Notes: generated from the letters alone by a model not told the origin. Counted from the first letter of the stretch, positions 25,252 to 36,890 are shown. The stretch is DNA of 64,000 nucleotides from Palsa-892 sp035556215 (GCA_035556215.1 DATMFI010000026.1:160218-224217); one strand, 5' to 3'. A program made the numbers and translations.

Positions 25252-25881
25252 TCAGTGCCCGCCGATGAAAGGCACGTAGTGAATGAGATGCGGCGCCGCG
25301 ACGCCGATCCCCATCAGCACCAGGCCGCCGAGGCCGAGGATGCCAGAGACCCAGGCCAGCGCCATCATGCCGGTGATAATCGTCGCTGACGCAAGCACGA
25401 TCGCGACCTGAAACGCCGCCGAGGCGAGTTCGAAGTTGTGATACTTCGCGAGCGAATGGTCGCGCTCCTCGCCGGCGTGCTTGGCGCGGGCGGCGAGCTG
25501 TTCGGTTCCTTCGCCGGTGTCAGGTTCAGATCGATAGCGGGCGGCGGTTTTCTGCCAGTCGTCCTGCTGTTTGGCAGCGGCAGTTTTCTGGGCATCGGGA
25601 AGAATACTCCCGTAAATCTTCATTTCCTCGGCCGCGGTCTGCACCACCGTGCGGCGGATGGATTTTGCCTGAAAGAAGGCCCACAGGTTCGCGGCCTCGA
25701 CGTTCTTGCTGATGGCGTTAGTTTGCGCGCTTTTTCCGAGCGTTTCGGAGAAGGCGAGGAATAGCGCGAGTACGGCGATCAGGAGCGCGATCCTCTTGTT
25801 GGCGCTGCTGACATGACCCTGTTCTTCCTCATGCTCGATATGTTCGGCGGCTTCATGCGCGGCGTGATGCGGCTCGGCCAT
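25252..25881 (-). CDS. DUF4337-type membrane protein
   Basis: A 209-residue protein of the DUF4337 type. The N-terminus is His/Glu-rich (HHAAHEAAEHIEHEEEQGH), followed by a hydrophobic helix ALLIAVLALFLAFSETLG, a conserved NLWAFFQAKSIRRTVVQTAAEE segment (about 60-82), a charged middle and two hydrophobic C-terminal helices ending HYVPFIGGH. It is predicted to be an inner-membrane protein. ATG 25881 with AGGGGACCCC upstream was chosen over longer starts. It is convergent with lpd. Function unknown; the His/Glu tract could bind metal, but this is speculation. Confidence 0.8.
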   Translation of the reverse strand: MAEPHHAAHEAAEHIEHEEEQGHVSSANKRIALLIAVLALFLAFSETLGKSAQTNAISKNVEAANLWAFFQAKSIRRTVVQTAAEEMKIYGSILPDAQKTAAAKQQDDWQKTAARYRSEPDTGEGTEQLAARAKHAGEERDHSLAKYHNFELASAAFQVAIVLASATIITGMMALAWVSGILGLGGLVLMGIGVAAPHLIHYVPFIGGH

Positions 25882-25956
25882 GGGGGTCCCCTGGTTGAAG
25901 AAAGCGGCGGACGCTTCCATGAAGCGCGGTATCAAGGCAAGGGGGTTGTCGCGGCT

Positions 25957-26970
25957 TTAAAGCCGCGCGCGGGGATGGGCGGCTTTATAGGCCTTCATCA
26001 GATGGGCGCTGTCCACAGCGGTGTAGATCTGTGTCGTCGCCAGCGAAGCGTGGCCCAGCAATTCCTGGATGGCGCGCAGGTCGCCGCCGCGCGCCAGAAG
26101 ATGCGTGGCGAAAGAATGGCGCAGCGCATGGGGTGTCGCCGAATCGGGTAATCCCAACGCGCCGCGCAGCCGCTCCATCGCCAGCTGCACGATGCGCGGC
26201 GAGAGCGCGCCGCCTTTTTCGCCGCGAAAGACCGGCTCGTCCGCCGCAAGATCGAACGGACAGAGCCTGATGTAATCGTCGATGAGCGCGAAGACCTGCG
26301 GCAGCACCGGCACCATGCGCGTCTTGCGGCCCTTGCCGGTTACGGTGAGCGAATCGCCTTTGCCGGCCGCCGGAATTTCGCGGCGGGTGAGGGAGAGCGC
26401 CTCCGAAATACGAAGCCCCGATCCATAACAAAGGGCGAGCACCGCGGCGTCCCGCGCGAGCACCCACGGCGCGCGTTCTTCGCCGGCGCGCAAGCCGGGA
26501 TCGGAAAGCTGCCGCGCGTTCTCGACGGAAAGCGGCTTCGGCAGATTCTTTGCAATGCGCGGCGCGCGCACGGCGGCGAGCGCCGCGACCTTGCCCTTGC
26601 CTTCGCGTTCCAGAAAGCGCGCGAACGAGCGCGCGGCGGCCAGCATCCGCACCAGCGTGCGCGACTCGATGCCGCGCGCGCGGCGCGCGGCGAGAAAGGC
26701 GCGCACATCGGCGGGTGCGAGCGCCGCGAGATCCTTCAGCGAAGGCTTGCCGCCAAGATGATCCATCAGAAAAGCGAGAAAAGCCGCGGTATCGCGGCCA
26801 TAGACTTCGAGCGTCAGGGGCGAGAGCTTGCGCTCATGGGCGAGATGACCGAGCCAGCGCTGGAGTTCATGCGCGACATCTTTCGCGCAGATTTGCGCGC
26901 AGATTTGCCCGCAGGTTTGCGCGAAAGCATCCCGCCCGGCTTCGGCTTTCGGCTCGTTTTTGCGGGCCAT
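25957..26970 (-). CDS. xerC: Tyrosine recombinase XerC
   Basis: A 337-residue site-specific recombinase for chromosome dimer resolution. The catalytic set is complete: Arg in GSGLRISEALSL, Lys in VTGKGRKTRMVP, His-x-x-Arg in HALRHSFATHLL, His in LLGHASLATTQIYT and the Tyr nucleophile in the same segment. The N-terminal SAM-like domain is LQRWLGHLAHERKLSPLTL. ATG 26970 (MARKNEPKAEAG) was chosen. Before the core lies an odd Cys-rich (QxCA)n stretch from a 12-bp DNA repeat. It is divergent from priA with 83 bp between, the usual context for chromosomal xerC in this group. Confidence 0.93.
   Translation of the reverse strand: MARKNEPKAEAGRDAFAQTCGQICAQICAKDVAHELQRWLGHLAHERKLSPLTLEVYGRDTAAFLAFLMDHLGGKPSLKDLAALAPADVRAFLAARRARGIESRTLVRMLAAARSFARFLEREGKGKVAALAAVRAPRIAKNLPKPLSVENARQLSDPGLRAGEERAPWVLARDAAVLALCYGSGLRISEALSLTRREIPAAGKGDSLTVTGKGRKTRMVPVLPQVFALIDDYIRLCPFDLAADEPVFRGEKGGALSPRIVQLAMERLRGALGLPDSATPHALRHSFATHLLARGGDLRAIQELLGHASLATTQIYTAVDSAHLMKAYKAAHPRARL
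26884..26919. repeat. In-frame 12-bp tandem repeat inside xerC
   Basis: CGCGCAGATTTG occurs at 26884-26895 and 26896-26907, and a variant at 26908-26919. Read on the minus strand it encodes a four-residue Q-x-C-A/G repeat near residues 19-30 of XerC, outside the catalytic domain. Confidence 0.75.
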
Positions 26971-27053
26971 CGAGGTTCCCGTGTCTTGACAGCGCCTGCC
27001 GTTATCGGTCCGCTCGCCTTTACTGCCAGTTAACTCGCGGAAATCCCCGAAAA

Positions 27054-29249
27054 ATGGCCGAGCCAATCGCCGAAGTCACTGTGCAAGCCGTCGTCGACGT
27101 GCTGGTGCCGGTCGCGGTCGATGCACCTTACAGCTACCGCGTCCCGGCGGGAATGCGGCTTGCGCCCGGCGATGTCGTCGCGGTGCCGCTCGGCACGCGC
27201 CGCGAGATCGGCGTGGTGTGGCCGAAGGGCGAGGGCGCGCCGCCGCCGCGGGCAAAGCTCAAGGAAGTCACCGAGAAGCTCGATGTGCCGCCGCTCTCCG
27301 CCGATCTCATGGCGTTGATCGGATGGACGGCGAATTACACGCTCGCTCCGATGGGCATGGTGCTGCGCATGGCGCTCCGCTTCGATGCCGAGCTTGGCGA
27401 TCCGCGCGCGCGGATCGGCGTGCGCATCAAGGGCGGGAAACCCAAGCGCATGACGGCGGCGCGCGAGCGCGTGCTGGCATTGCTGGCCGATGGCTTCACG
27501 CGCCAGAAGGCGGAAGCGGCGAAGGAAGCCGGCGTCTCGCCGGGCGTGATCGACGGGCTCATCCATGAGGGAACGCTCGAAGCGGTGGAGTTGCCGCCGG
27601 AGCCGGTCGCAAAGCCGCCAGAGCTGGATTTTTCCGAGCCGCAGCTCACGCCCGAGCAGGAGGATGCCGCGAATATCCTGCGCGCCGCGGTGAGGGCGCG
27701 CGCGTTCTCCGCGCATCTTCTCGACGGCGTCACGGGCTCGGGCAAAACCGAAGTTTATTTCGAGGCGATTGCGGAGGCCGTGCGCGCCGGCAGGCAGGCG
27801 CTCATCCTGCTGCCGGAGATTGCGCTCACCGGGCGCTTTCTCGATCGTTTCAAGTCGCGCTTCGGCGTGCGCCCCGCCGAGTGGCACTCACAAATCTCGC
27901 CGCGAAAGCGCGTGCGGACCTGGGAAGCGGCGGGAAGCGGCGAGATTGCGGTCGTCGCCGGTGCGCGCTCGGCGCTGTTCCTGCCGTTCAAGGATCTCGC
28001 GCTCATCGTCGTCGATGAGGAGCACGATCCGGCCTACAAGCAGGAAGAAGGCGTGCATTATCACGCGCGCGACATGGCGGTGGTGCGGGCGCATAACGCC
28101 AAAGTACCGATCGTGCTCGCCTCGGCGACGCCCTCGCTGGAGACGGAAGTCAATGCACGGCGCGAGCGCTATCGGCGCATCGCGCTGCATGAGCGCTTCG
28201 GCGGCAATCGCGTGCCGCCGCTCGCGGCGATCGATCTGCGCAAGGAAGGCCCGGCGAAAGGCCGCTGGATCGCGCCGCGTTTGCAGCAGGAAATCGCCGA
28301 TACCATCGCGCGCAAGGAACAGGCGCTGTTGTTCCTCAACCGGCGCGGCTATGCACCGCTGACGCTCTGCCGTTCGTGCGGGCACCGGCTGCGCTGCCCG
28401 AATTGCGATGCTTGGCTCGTCGAGCATCGTTTCAAGCGCAAGCTCGTCTGCCACCATTGCGGGCATGAAGCGCCGCCGCCCGGCACCTGCCCGAAATGCG
28501 ACAAGCCCGACTCGTTCACCGCCATCGGGCCCGGCGTCGAGCGGCTGGAAGAAGAGACGCGCAATCATTTTCCCGATGCGCGCATTCTCGTTCTGTCATC
28601 GGATCTGATCGGCGGCGTCGAGCGCATGCAGCAGGAACTCGATACGATCACGCGCGGCGATATCGATATCGTCATCGGCACGCAACTCGTCGCCAAGGGC
28701 CATCACTTTCCGGGCCTTGCGCTGGTCGGCGTGATCGATGCGGATCTCGGCCTCGGGCAGGGCGATCCGCGCGCCGCCGAGCGCACGTTTCAGCTTCTTC
28801 ATCAGGTCGTCGGCCGCGCCGGCCGCGAAGCCACCGACGGCAAGGGCTGGCTGCAAACCTATCAGCCGGAACATCCGGTGATGCAGGCGCTGATCGAGGG
28901 CGACCGGCAGGCCTTTTACGATCGCGAGATCGCAGCGCGCGAGGAAACCGGCCTGCCGCCGTTCGGGCGGCTCGCGAGCCTCATCATTTCCGCCAATGAG
29001 AAGGCGGAAGCCGAAAGTTATGCGCGGATGCTGGCAGCAAGCGCGCCCTATAGCGAGCAGGTCCGCATTCTCGGCCCGGCCGAAGCGCCGCTCGGCATGA
29101 TCCGCGGCCGCCATCGCTTCCGGCTTTTGGCGAAATCGCCACGAATGTTCGATCTTTCGGGCTATGTGCGCGACTGGACCAGGGCGGCGGCGCCGCCGCG
29201 CGGCAGCGTGAAAGTCGCGATCGACGTCGATCCGCAGAGCTTTTTGTGA
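27054..29249 (+). CDS. priA: Primosomal protein N' (replication restart helicase)
   Basis: A 731-residue PriA. It has the N-terminal 3'-DNA-end-binding domain (VVDVLVPVAVDAPYSYRVP), Walker A DGVTGSGKTEVYFEA, the DEEH box IVVDEEHDPAYKQ, and helicase motif III LASATPSLE. The zinc-binding cysteines are in CRSCGHRLRCPNC and CHHCGHEAPPPGTCPKC, and GRAGREA is motif VI. It reloads the replisome at stalled forks. ATG 27054 (MAEPIAEVTVQ) was chosen because the frame upstream is antisense xerC. Followed by about 240 bp before atpH. Confidence 0.97.
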   Translation: MAEPIAEVTVQAVVDVLVPVAVDAPYSYRVPAGMRLAPGDVVAVPLGTRREIGVVWPKGEGAPPPRAKLKEVTEKLDVPPLSADLMALIGWTANYTLAPMGMVLRMALRFDAELGDPRARIGVRIKGGKPKRMTAARERVLALLADGFTRQKAEAAKEAGVSPGVIDGLIHEGTLEAVELPPEPVAKPPELDFSEPQLTPEQEDAANILRAAVRARAFSAHLLDGVTGSGKTEVYFEAIAEAVRAGRQALILLPEIALTGRFLDRFKSRFGVRPAEWHSQISPRKRVRTWEAAGSGEIAVVAGARSALFLPFKDLALIVVDEEHDPAYKQEEGVHYHARDMAVVRAHNAKVPIVLASATPSLETEVNARRERYRRIALHERFGGNRVPPLAAIDLRKEGPAKGRWIAPRLQQEIADTIARKEQALLFLNRRGYAPLTLCRSCGHRLRCPNCDAWLVEHRFKRKLVCHHCGHEAPPPGTCPKCDKPDSFTAIGPGVERLEEETRNHFPDARILVLSSDLIGGVERMQQELDTITRGDIDIVIGTQLVAKGHHFPGLALVGVIDADLGLGQGDPRAAERTFQLLHQVVGRAGREATDGKGWLQTYQPEHPVMQALIEGDRQAFYDREIAAREETGLPPFGRLASLIISANEKAEAESYARMLAASAPYSEQVRILGPAEAPLGMIRGRHRFRLLAKSPRMFDLSGYVRDWTRAAAPPRGSVKVAIDVDPQSFL

Positions 29250-29487
29250 TGGACGAAAGTTCGAGGCGAAGCGTCCGGTGGAAAATTGCGGTGCTTGGTA
29301 AATGCCTGTAGCCAAACGGTTTTCACAGGGGTTCTAAGGCTACGTCTTATTGCACCCGCAAAATGCCTATGTTACTGAACCTCGGCAAAAGGGGGCGCCG
29401 CGCTCTCTTTTCCAGCGACACTTTTAACGTCGGACCTGATGGGCCTCCGCCGTCTTGCAAGAGACGGACGCACCCGAGAGACTGGTT

Positions 29488-30044
29488 GTGACTAACGAAC
29501 CGATCATATCCGGCATGGCAGGACGCTATGCCACCGCCCTCTTCGAACTCGCGCGCGACGAAAAATCTCTCGATTCGGTCAAAGCCGATCTCGACCGCTT
29601 CGATCAGCTGGTCGATGGTAGCGAAGACCTGAAGCGTCTCGTGCGGAGCCCGGTATTTTCGGCCGACGAGCAGCAAAAGGCGCTTGCCGCCGTGCTCGAG
29701 AAGGCCAGGATTTCCGGCACCGTCGCCAATTTCCTCCTGCTCGTCGCGCATAACCGGCGGCTGTTCGCCGTCCGCGACATGGTCAAGGCGTTCGGCCAGC
29801 TCGTTTCGCAGCACAAGGGCGAGACGCGCGCCGAAATCACGGTCGCGGAACCCTTGTCCGACACTCATCTCAATGCGCTGAAAGACGCGCTGAAATCGAC
29901 GACCAAGAAGGATGTCGCCCTCGACATCCATATCGATCCCTCGATCCTCGGCGGCCTCAAGGTGAAGCTCGGCAGCCGCATGGTCGATGCCTCGCTCAAA
30001 ACCAAACTCAACTCGATCAAGCTTGCGATGAAGGAAGCTCGGTG

Positions 30045-30045
<1 letters not shown>
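29488..30045 (+). CDS. atpH: ATP synthase F1 delta subunit
   Basis: A 185-residue OSCP/delta subunit. It starts with the GTG-initiated MTNEPIISGMAGRYATALFELA and ends with the conserved IDPSILGGLKVKLGSRMVDASLKTKL. It links F1 to the peripheral stalk. GTG 29488 was preferred since homologues have a short extension before the GMAGRYATALFELA core; ATG 29515 is the alternative. It is the first gene of the atp operon and overlaps atpA by one base (TGATG). Confidence 0.93.
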
Positions 30046-31577
<1,532 letters not shown>

Positions 31578-31586
31578 AGGTCTCGC

Positions 31587-32462
31587 ATGGCTTCGCTGAA
31601 AGAACTCCGCAACCGCATCGCCTCCGTCAAGGCGACGCAGAAGATCACCAAGGCGATGCAGATGGTCGCGGCGGCGAAGCTTCGGCGCGCGCAGTCGGCG
31701 GCGGAAGCCGCGCGTCCTTATGCCGAGCGCATGGAACGCGTGCTCGGCAATATCGCGTCGAGCATCACGCCGTCGCCGGAGTCGCCGAAACTCCTGGTCG
31801 GCAACGGCAAGGACGCGGTGCATCTGCTGCTGGTCTGCACCTCGGAGCGCGGCCTGTGCGGCGGGTTCAACTCGTCGATCGTGCGGCTCGCGCGCGAGCA
31901 TATCGCCAAGCTCCAGTCGGCCGGCAAGACGGTGAAGATCATCTGCGTCGGCCGCAAGGGCTTCGACCAGCTCAAGCGCCAATACGAGAAGCAGATCGTC
32001 GAAGTCATCGATCTTCGCTCGGTGCGCCAGCTCGGTTTCGAGAACGCCGCCGATATCGCGCGGAAGATCGTCGATCGCTTCGAGGCGGGCGAATACGACG
32101 TCGTGACGCTGTTCTATTCGAAGTTCAAGTCGGTGGTTTCGCAGATCCCGACGGCGCAGCAGATCATCCCGCCGGTGTTCGAGAAGAAGGAATCTTCCGG
32201 CCCGAGCGTCGCTTACGAATACGAGCCTGAGGAAGAAGACATCCTCACCGATTTGCTGCCGCGCAATCTCGCGACGCAAATTTTCCGCGCGCTTCTCGAA
32301 AACGCCGCGTCCGAGCAGGGCGCGCGCATGAGCGCGATGGACAACGCCACCCGCAACGCTGGCGACATGATCCGCCGCCAGACCATCACCTACAACCGCA
32401 CCCGCCAGGCGATGATCACCAAGGAACTGATCGAGATCATCTCCGGCGCCGAGGCGCTGTAG
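31587..32462 (+). CDS. atpG: ATP synthase F1 gamma subunit
   Basis: The 291-residue rotor shaft. Terminal helices are conserved: N-terminal MASLKELRNRIASVKATQKI with TKAMQMVAAAKLRRA, and C-terminal SAMDNATRNAGDMI with TITYNRTRQAMITKELIEI. The central Rossmann-like domain includes CTSERGLCGGFNSS. In canonical operons atpD follows directly, but here an Ohr-type gene starts 24 bp after the atpG stop. Confidence 0.97.
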   Translation: MASLKELRNRIASVKATQKITKAMQMVAAAKLRRAQSAAEAARPYAERMERVLGNIASSITPSPESPKLLVGNGKDAVHLLLVCTSERGLCGGFNSSIVRLAREHIAKLQSAGKTVKIICVGRKGFDQLKRQYEKQIVEVIDLRSVRQLGFENAADIARKIVDRFEAGEYDVVTLFYSKFKSVVSQIPTAQQIIPPVFEKKESSGPSVAYEYEPEEEDILTDLLPRNLATQIFRALLENAASEQGARMSAMDNATRNAGDMIRRQTITYNRTRQAMITKELIEIISGAEAL

Positions 32463-32486
32463 TTGAAGCGGGCTGAGGAGGCAGTC

Positions 32487-32891
32487 ATGGGTTACAAAAC
32501 CAGTGCGACGACCTCGGGCGGCCGCAACGGCCGTGCGGTTCTCGAGAACGGCGGCCTTGCGCTCGCCATGGCGCTGCCGAAGGATCTCGGCGGCTCGGGC
32601 GAAGGCCACAACCCCGAGCAGCTGTTCGCGCTCGGCTGGTCGGCCTGCTTCGGCCAGGCGATCCTGGTGCTCGCCAAGAAGCACGGCCTCGACGGCCAGG
32701 CCGCGAAAGTGACCTGCGACGTCACGCTCAATGTCGATAACGGCGCCTTCTCGCTCGCGGCCGAACTGAAGGTCGCGCTGCCGGGCGCCGACAAGGCCAA
32801 ACTGCAGGCGCTGATCGAAGACGCCCATTCCATCTGCCCCTATTCCAAAGCGACGAGAAACAACGTCGCCGTGAAGCTCACGGCACTCTGA
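32487..32891 (+). CDS. Ohr-type organic hydroperoxide resistance protein inside the atp operon
   Basis: A 134-residue OsmC/Ohr-superfamily thiol peroxidase. The Ohr signature NPEQLFALGWSACFGQAI contains the peroxidatic C54, and AHSICPYSKATRNN contains the resolving C117. The N-terminal GGRNGRAVLENG carries the catalytic arginine region. Ohr enzymes reduce organic and lipid hydroperoxides using lipoylated proteins as donors. GAGGAGGCAGTC before ATG 32487 is a strong ribosome binding site. It lies 24 bp after atpG and 18 bp before atpD on the same strand, so it should be transcribed with F1 genes. No ohrR is adjacent. Confidence 0.9.
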   Translation: MGYKTSATTSGGRNGRAVLENGGLALAMALPKDLGGSGEGHNPEQLFALGWSACFGQAILVLAKKHGLDGQAAKVTCDVTLNVDNGAFSLAAELKVALPGADKAKLQALIEDAHSICPYSKATRNNVAVKLTAL

Positions 32892-32909
32892 GGTTCGAAG
32901 GAGACTCGA

Positions 32910-34343
<1,434 letters not shown>

Positions 34344-34365
34344 CCGGTCAGGGAGGGCGCCGGAC

Positions 34366-34623
34366 ATGACAGGGAACCTGAAGGTCATTCTGCTCGTGCT
34401 CGGCGTCGTCATCGGCGGCGTGGCCGGTTACGCGACGCGCCCCGAGACCGCGGAAATCCGCATCGGCAAGCTGAATATCGAAATCTCCGGCAAGGGCGTC
34501 GGCCGTCACGACGGCTCGCTCACGTCGGACCAGTGGAAGCACATCGCGATCTTCTCGTTGATCGGCGGCGCCATCGGTCTCGGTCTCGGCTTTGCGATGG
34601 AACGTGGCAGAATCAAATTCTGA
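34366..34623 (+). CDS. Small two-helix membrane protein between atpD and atpC
   Basis: An 85-residue protein with two hydrophobic, glycine-rich segments, about residues 7-22 (ILLVLGVVIGGVAGY) and 60-77 (IAIFSLIGGAIGLGLGF). They are joined by a polar loop of about 38 residues (RPETAEIRIGKLNIEISGKG). The short termini are probably on one side of the membrane. GGGAGGGCGCCGGAC precedes the ATG. It is 22 bp after atpD and 23 bp before atpC, so it is co-transcribed with F1 genes. I do not recognise the family; the GG-zipper-like helices suggest oligomerisation, but a role in ATP synthase assembly is only an inference. Confidence 0.78.
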   Translation: MTGNLKVILLVLGVVIGGVAGYATRPETAEIRIGKLNIEISGKGVGRHDGSLTSDQWKHIAIFSLIGGAIGLGLGFAMERGRIKF

Positions 34624-34646
34624 GTTGAGCATTACCGGAACGCATC

Positions 34647-35057
34647 ATGGCTAGTTTCCCGTTTGAACTCGCGTCCCCCGCACGCCTCGTCTTTTCCGGC
34701 GAGGTCGAGCAGGTCGATTGTCCCGGCGCGGAAGGCGATTTCGGCGTGCTCGCGCATCACGCGCCGCTGATCGCGGCGTTGCGCCCCGGCATTCTCACCA
34801 TCCGCCAGGCCGGCGGCAGCAAGCGTTTCTATGTGCGTGACGGCTTCGCCGAGGTGAATCCCTCCGGCCTCACGGTCATCGTCGAATACGCCATCGCGGC
34901 CGAGGAACTGACGGCTGAAACGATCGCAAGCGAAATCGCTGCCGCCGAAGAAAAACTTGCCGCGGCCAAGGACGGCCCGGCCAAGGATCGCGCGGGCGAG
35001 CGCGTCGCGCAGCTGAAGCAGGTCGCGGCCCAGCTTTCGGGCGCCGCCGCGCACTGA
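34647..35057 (+). CDS. atpC: ATP synthase F1 epsilon subunit
   Basis: A 136-residue epsilon subunit with the N-terminal beta-barrel (FPFELASPARLVFSGEVEQVD, GDFGVLAHHAPLIAALRPG) and a C-terminal helical hairpin rich in Ala, Glu and Lys (about 85-136). It completes the F1 set and regulates ATPase activity. It is the last gene of the operon and is followed 23 bp later by a palindrome with a T-run. Confidence 0.95.
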   Translation: MASFPFELASPARLVFSGEVEQVDCPGAEGDFGVLAHHAPLIAALRPGILTIRQAGGSKRFYVRDGFAEVNPSGLTVIVEYAIAAEELTAETIASEIAAAEEKLAAAKDGPAKDRAGERVAQLKQVAAQLSGAAAH

Positions 35058-35080
35058 TCTTTCAGCGAATGGAATGGAAA

Positions 35081-35109
35081 ATGCCCGGCCTTGTGCCGGG
35101 CATTTTATT
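35081..35109. terminator. Terminator built from the 23-bp palindromic repeat, copy 2
   Basis: Arms ATGCCCGGC (35081-35089) and GCCGGGCAT (35095-35103) flank CTTGT and run into TTTTATTT. It sits between the convergent atpC and rppH ends and could terminate both. The 23-bp core is identical to 23731-23753. Confidence 0.7.
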
Positions 35110-35605
35110 TGGCGCCGAAGCGCGAGAATTCGCTCACGACCTGCAGATAAACCTGCCGCTTGAACGGAATGATCAGTTGCGGGAGGTTTTCCATCGGCTC
35201 CCAGCGCCACTCGATAAATTCCGGCTTGTGCTTGCCGCCGCCGGGCGTGCGCACGTCGATCTCCGTATCGTCGCCGGTGAAGCGCAGCGCGAACCATTTC
35301 TGCTTCTGCCCGCGATAGCGGCCGCGCCAGGCGCTTTTGCCGACTTCCGCGGGAAGATCGTAGGCGTACCAGTCCTTCGATTCGGCAAGCTTCGTGACGG
35401 AGCGCACGCTGGTTTCCTCGTAAAGTTCGCGCAGCGCGCCCTCATAAGGGTCTTCGTCGGGGTCGAGGCCGCCCTGCGGCATCTGCCAGCAATGGGTGGC
35501 ATCGGTATGCTCGGGCCCGCCGAGGCGGCGGCCGATGAAGACAAGACCGGCGCGGTTCAGAAGCATTACGCCGGCGCAGAGACGGTAGGGCAGCGGTTTC
35601 GTCAT
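35105..35605 (-). CDS. rppH: RNA pyrophosphohydrolase (Nudix)
   Basis: A 166-residue RppH that removes 5' pyrophosphate from mRNA and so starts its decay. It begins PYRLCAGVMLLNRAGLVFIGRR and has the Nudix box GGLDPDEDPYEGALRELYEET near residues 42-62 with the catalytic REx2EE core. The C-terminal half has WYAYDLP and FALRFTG typical of RppH/YgdP. It is convergent with atpC. It continues the minus-strand block headed by the deacetylase-like gene. Confidence 0.94.
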   Translation of the reverse strand: MTKPLPYRLCAGVMLLNRAGLVFIGRRLGGPEHTDATHCWQMPQGGLDPDEDPYEGALRELYEETSVRSVTKLAESKDWYAYDLPAEVGKSAWRGRYRGQKQKWFALRFTGDDTEIDVRTPGGGKHKPEFIEWRWEPMENLPQLIIPFKRQVYLQVVSEFSRFGAK

Positions 35606-35648
35606 GCGGTGAATATGAGGCGAGCGGAAACGCGGCGCAATGCGGCCA

Positions 35649-36842
35649 TCAACTCTGCTTGGACTTGGGCAGGATCGCGCTCACCGGCACGATATGAATG
35701 CCGCGGCTTGCGGCGGCCCTGGCCCAGCGCGCGATGCGCTCAATCGAGATCGGCAGCGCCGTCGCGGTGCCGATCGCAAAGCCCTTGCTCGCGGCGATGA
35801 CCTCGAGCTTGGCGAGCGCCGAATCGATATCGGCCCAGGTCGGTGAGGCATCGACGACGAGATCGGCTTTCAGGAACGGCGCATTGGTGTCCTTCGCGCT
35901 TTGCGCGGCGATCGAGCGCGGCGAGGAACCGTCGTCGAGATAGATCAGGCCGCGCTTGCCGATGTCGCTGATGACCGGCGTGAACGCCTTTTCGGTCGCG
36001 CTGAAGCGCGCGCCCATATAGTTGGTGACGCCGACATAGCCCTGAATGCGGCTCATCATCCAGTGCAGGCGGTCGAGGTTCTGCTCGCGGCTCGCGGAGG
36101 CGAGCAGCGTCTGCGGGCCGGGATCGTTGTCGGGATAATCGAACGGCTCCATCGGGAGCTGCAGCATGATCTCGTGGCCGGTGCCGCGCGCGCGGGCCGC
36201 GAGCTTGGGAAGGTCGTTGCCATAGGGCGCGAATGCGAGCGTGATCGAGTCGGGCAATTTGGCGATCGCGTCGCCGGTCGTCGCCGGGCTGATGCCGAGG
36301 CCGCCGACGACGATGGCGATGCGGGCGACGCGCCGGTCGGCGTTCCGGGCGCTCGCGCTGGCATAGACGTCGAGCGGCTTGGCGCCGTCATCGCCGACCT
36401 TGGGGATCGGGCCGTGGCGCGAAGTATCGACAAGGCGCGCATCGACTTCGATCGCGGCGGTTTTCGCCGCCGCCGCCGTGGCGGCGGGGTCGGCATCCTT
36501 GATGACGATTTCCTGGCGGGCGCCGCTCTTGCCGTCGATGATGGTAATGGTGCGGGTGCCGGCCGGCGAACCCTTGGCCTCGTCCTTCGATTGCGCGCTG
36601 ACCGAGGGCGGCGATTTTGCCGCCGGCTTTGCCGCTTCGCCTTGCTTGATCGGCGCGACGGCGAAAGGCTCGCCGCCGTTCCTCTCGGCGGCGACGTTCA
36701 CCCAGACGAAGGCCGCCGCGAACAGCGCGAGTGCCCCGCCGATGATCGGCAAGGCGGAAGCGGGCAGCAGGCGCTTAGACGCCTTGCCGCGCTTCTTTTC
36801 GGGGTGCTGACCCAAAGGGTTTTCGAGATCGTCCGCCGCCAA
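35649..36842 (-). CDS. Divergent polysaccharide deacetylase family protein (YibQ-like)
   Basis: A 397-residue protein. Cytoplasmic residues 1-28 are followed by a single membrane anchor (LPIIGGALALFAAAFVWV) and a Pro/Ala-rich linker. A divergent NodB-like domain (Pfam Polysacc_deac_2, YibQ) runs from about 170 to the end: IAIVVGGLGISPATT, IMLQLPMEPFDYPDNDPGPQTL, and YMGARFSA. The only in-frame start is TTG 36842; an in-frame TGA lies 48 bases upstream. It directly follows ctpA in the same direction, a usual neighbour, and probably acts in the periplasm on cell-wall polymers. Substrate not established. Confidence 0.87.
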   Translation of the reverse strand: MAADDLENPLGQHPEKKRGKASKRLLPASALPIIGGALALFAAAFVWVNVAAERNGGEPFAVAPIKQGEAAKPAAKSPPSVSAQSKDEAKGSPAGTRTITIIDGKSGARQEIVIKDADPAATAAAAKTAAIEVDARLVDTSRHGPIPKVGDDGAKPLDVYASASARNADRRVARIAIVVGGLGISPATTGDAIAKLPDSITLAFAPYGNDLPKLAARARGTGHEIMLQLPMEPFDYPDNDPGPQTLLASASREQNLDRLHWMMSRIQGYVGVTNYMGARFSATEKAFTPVISDIGKRGLIYLDDGSSPRSIAAQSAKDTNAPFLKADLVVDASPTWADIDSALAKLEVIAASKGFAIGTATALPISIERIARWARAAASRGIHIVPVSAILPKSKQS

Positions 36843-36890
36843 GGGGCTACCTGCTCTGCGAATCGCGGCAACTTTAGCACGGCCGAATCA

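Noticed and set aside
25957..26970. XerC as an integrase of a mobile element
   Set aside because: It is divergent from priA with normal composition and the conserved housekeeping context; no tRNA or att-like repeat is adjacent.
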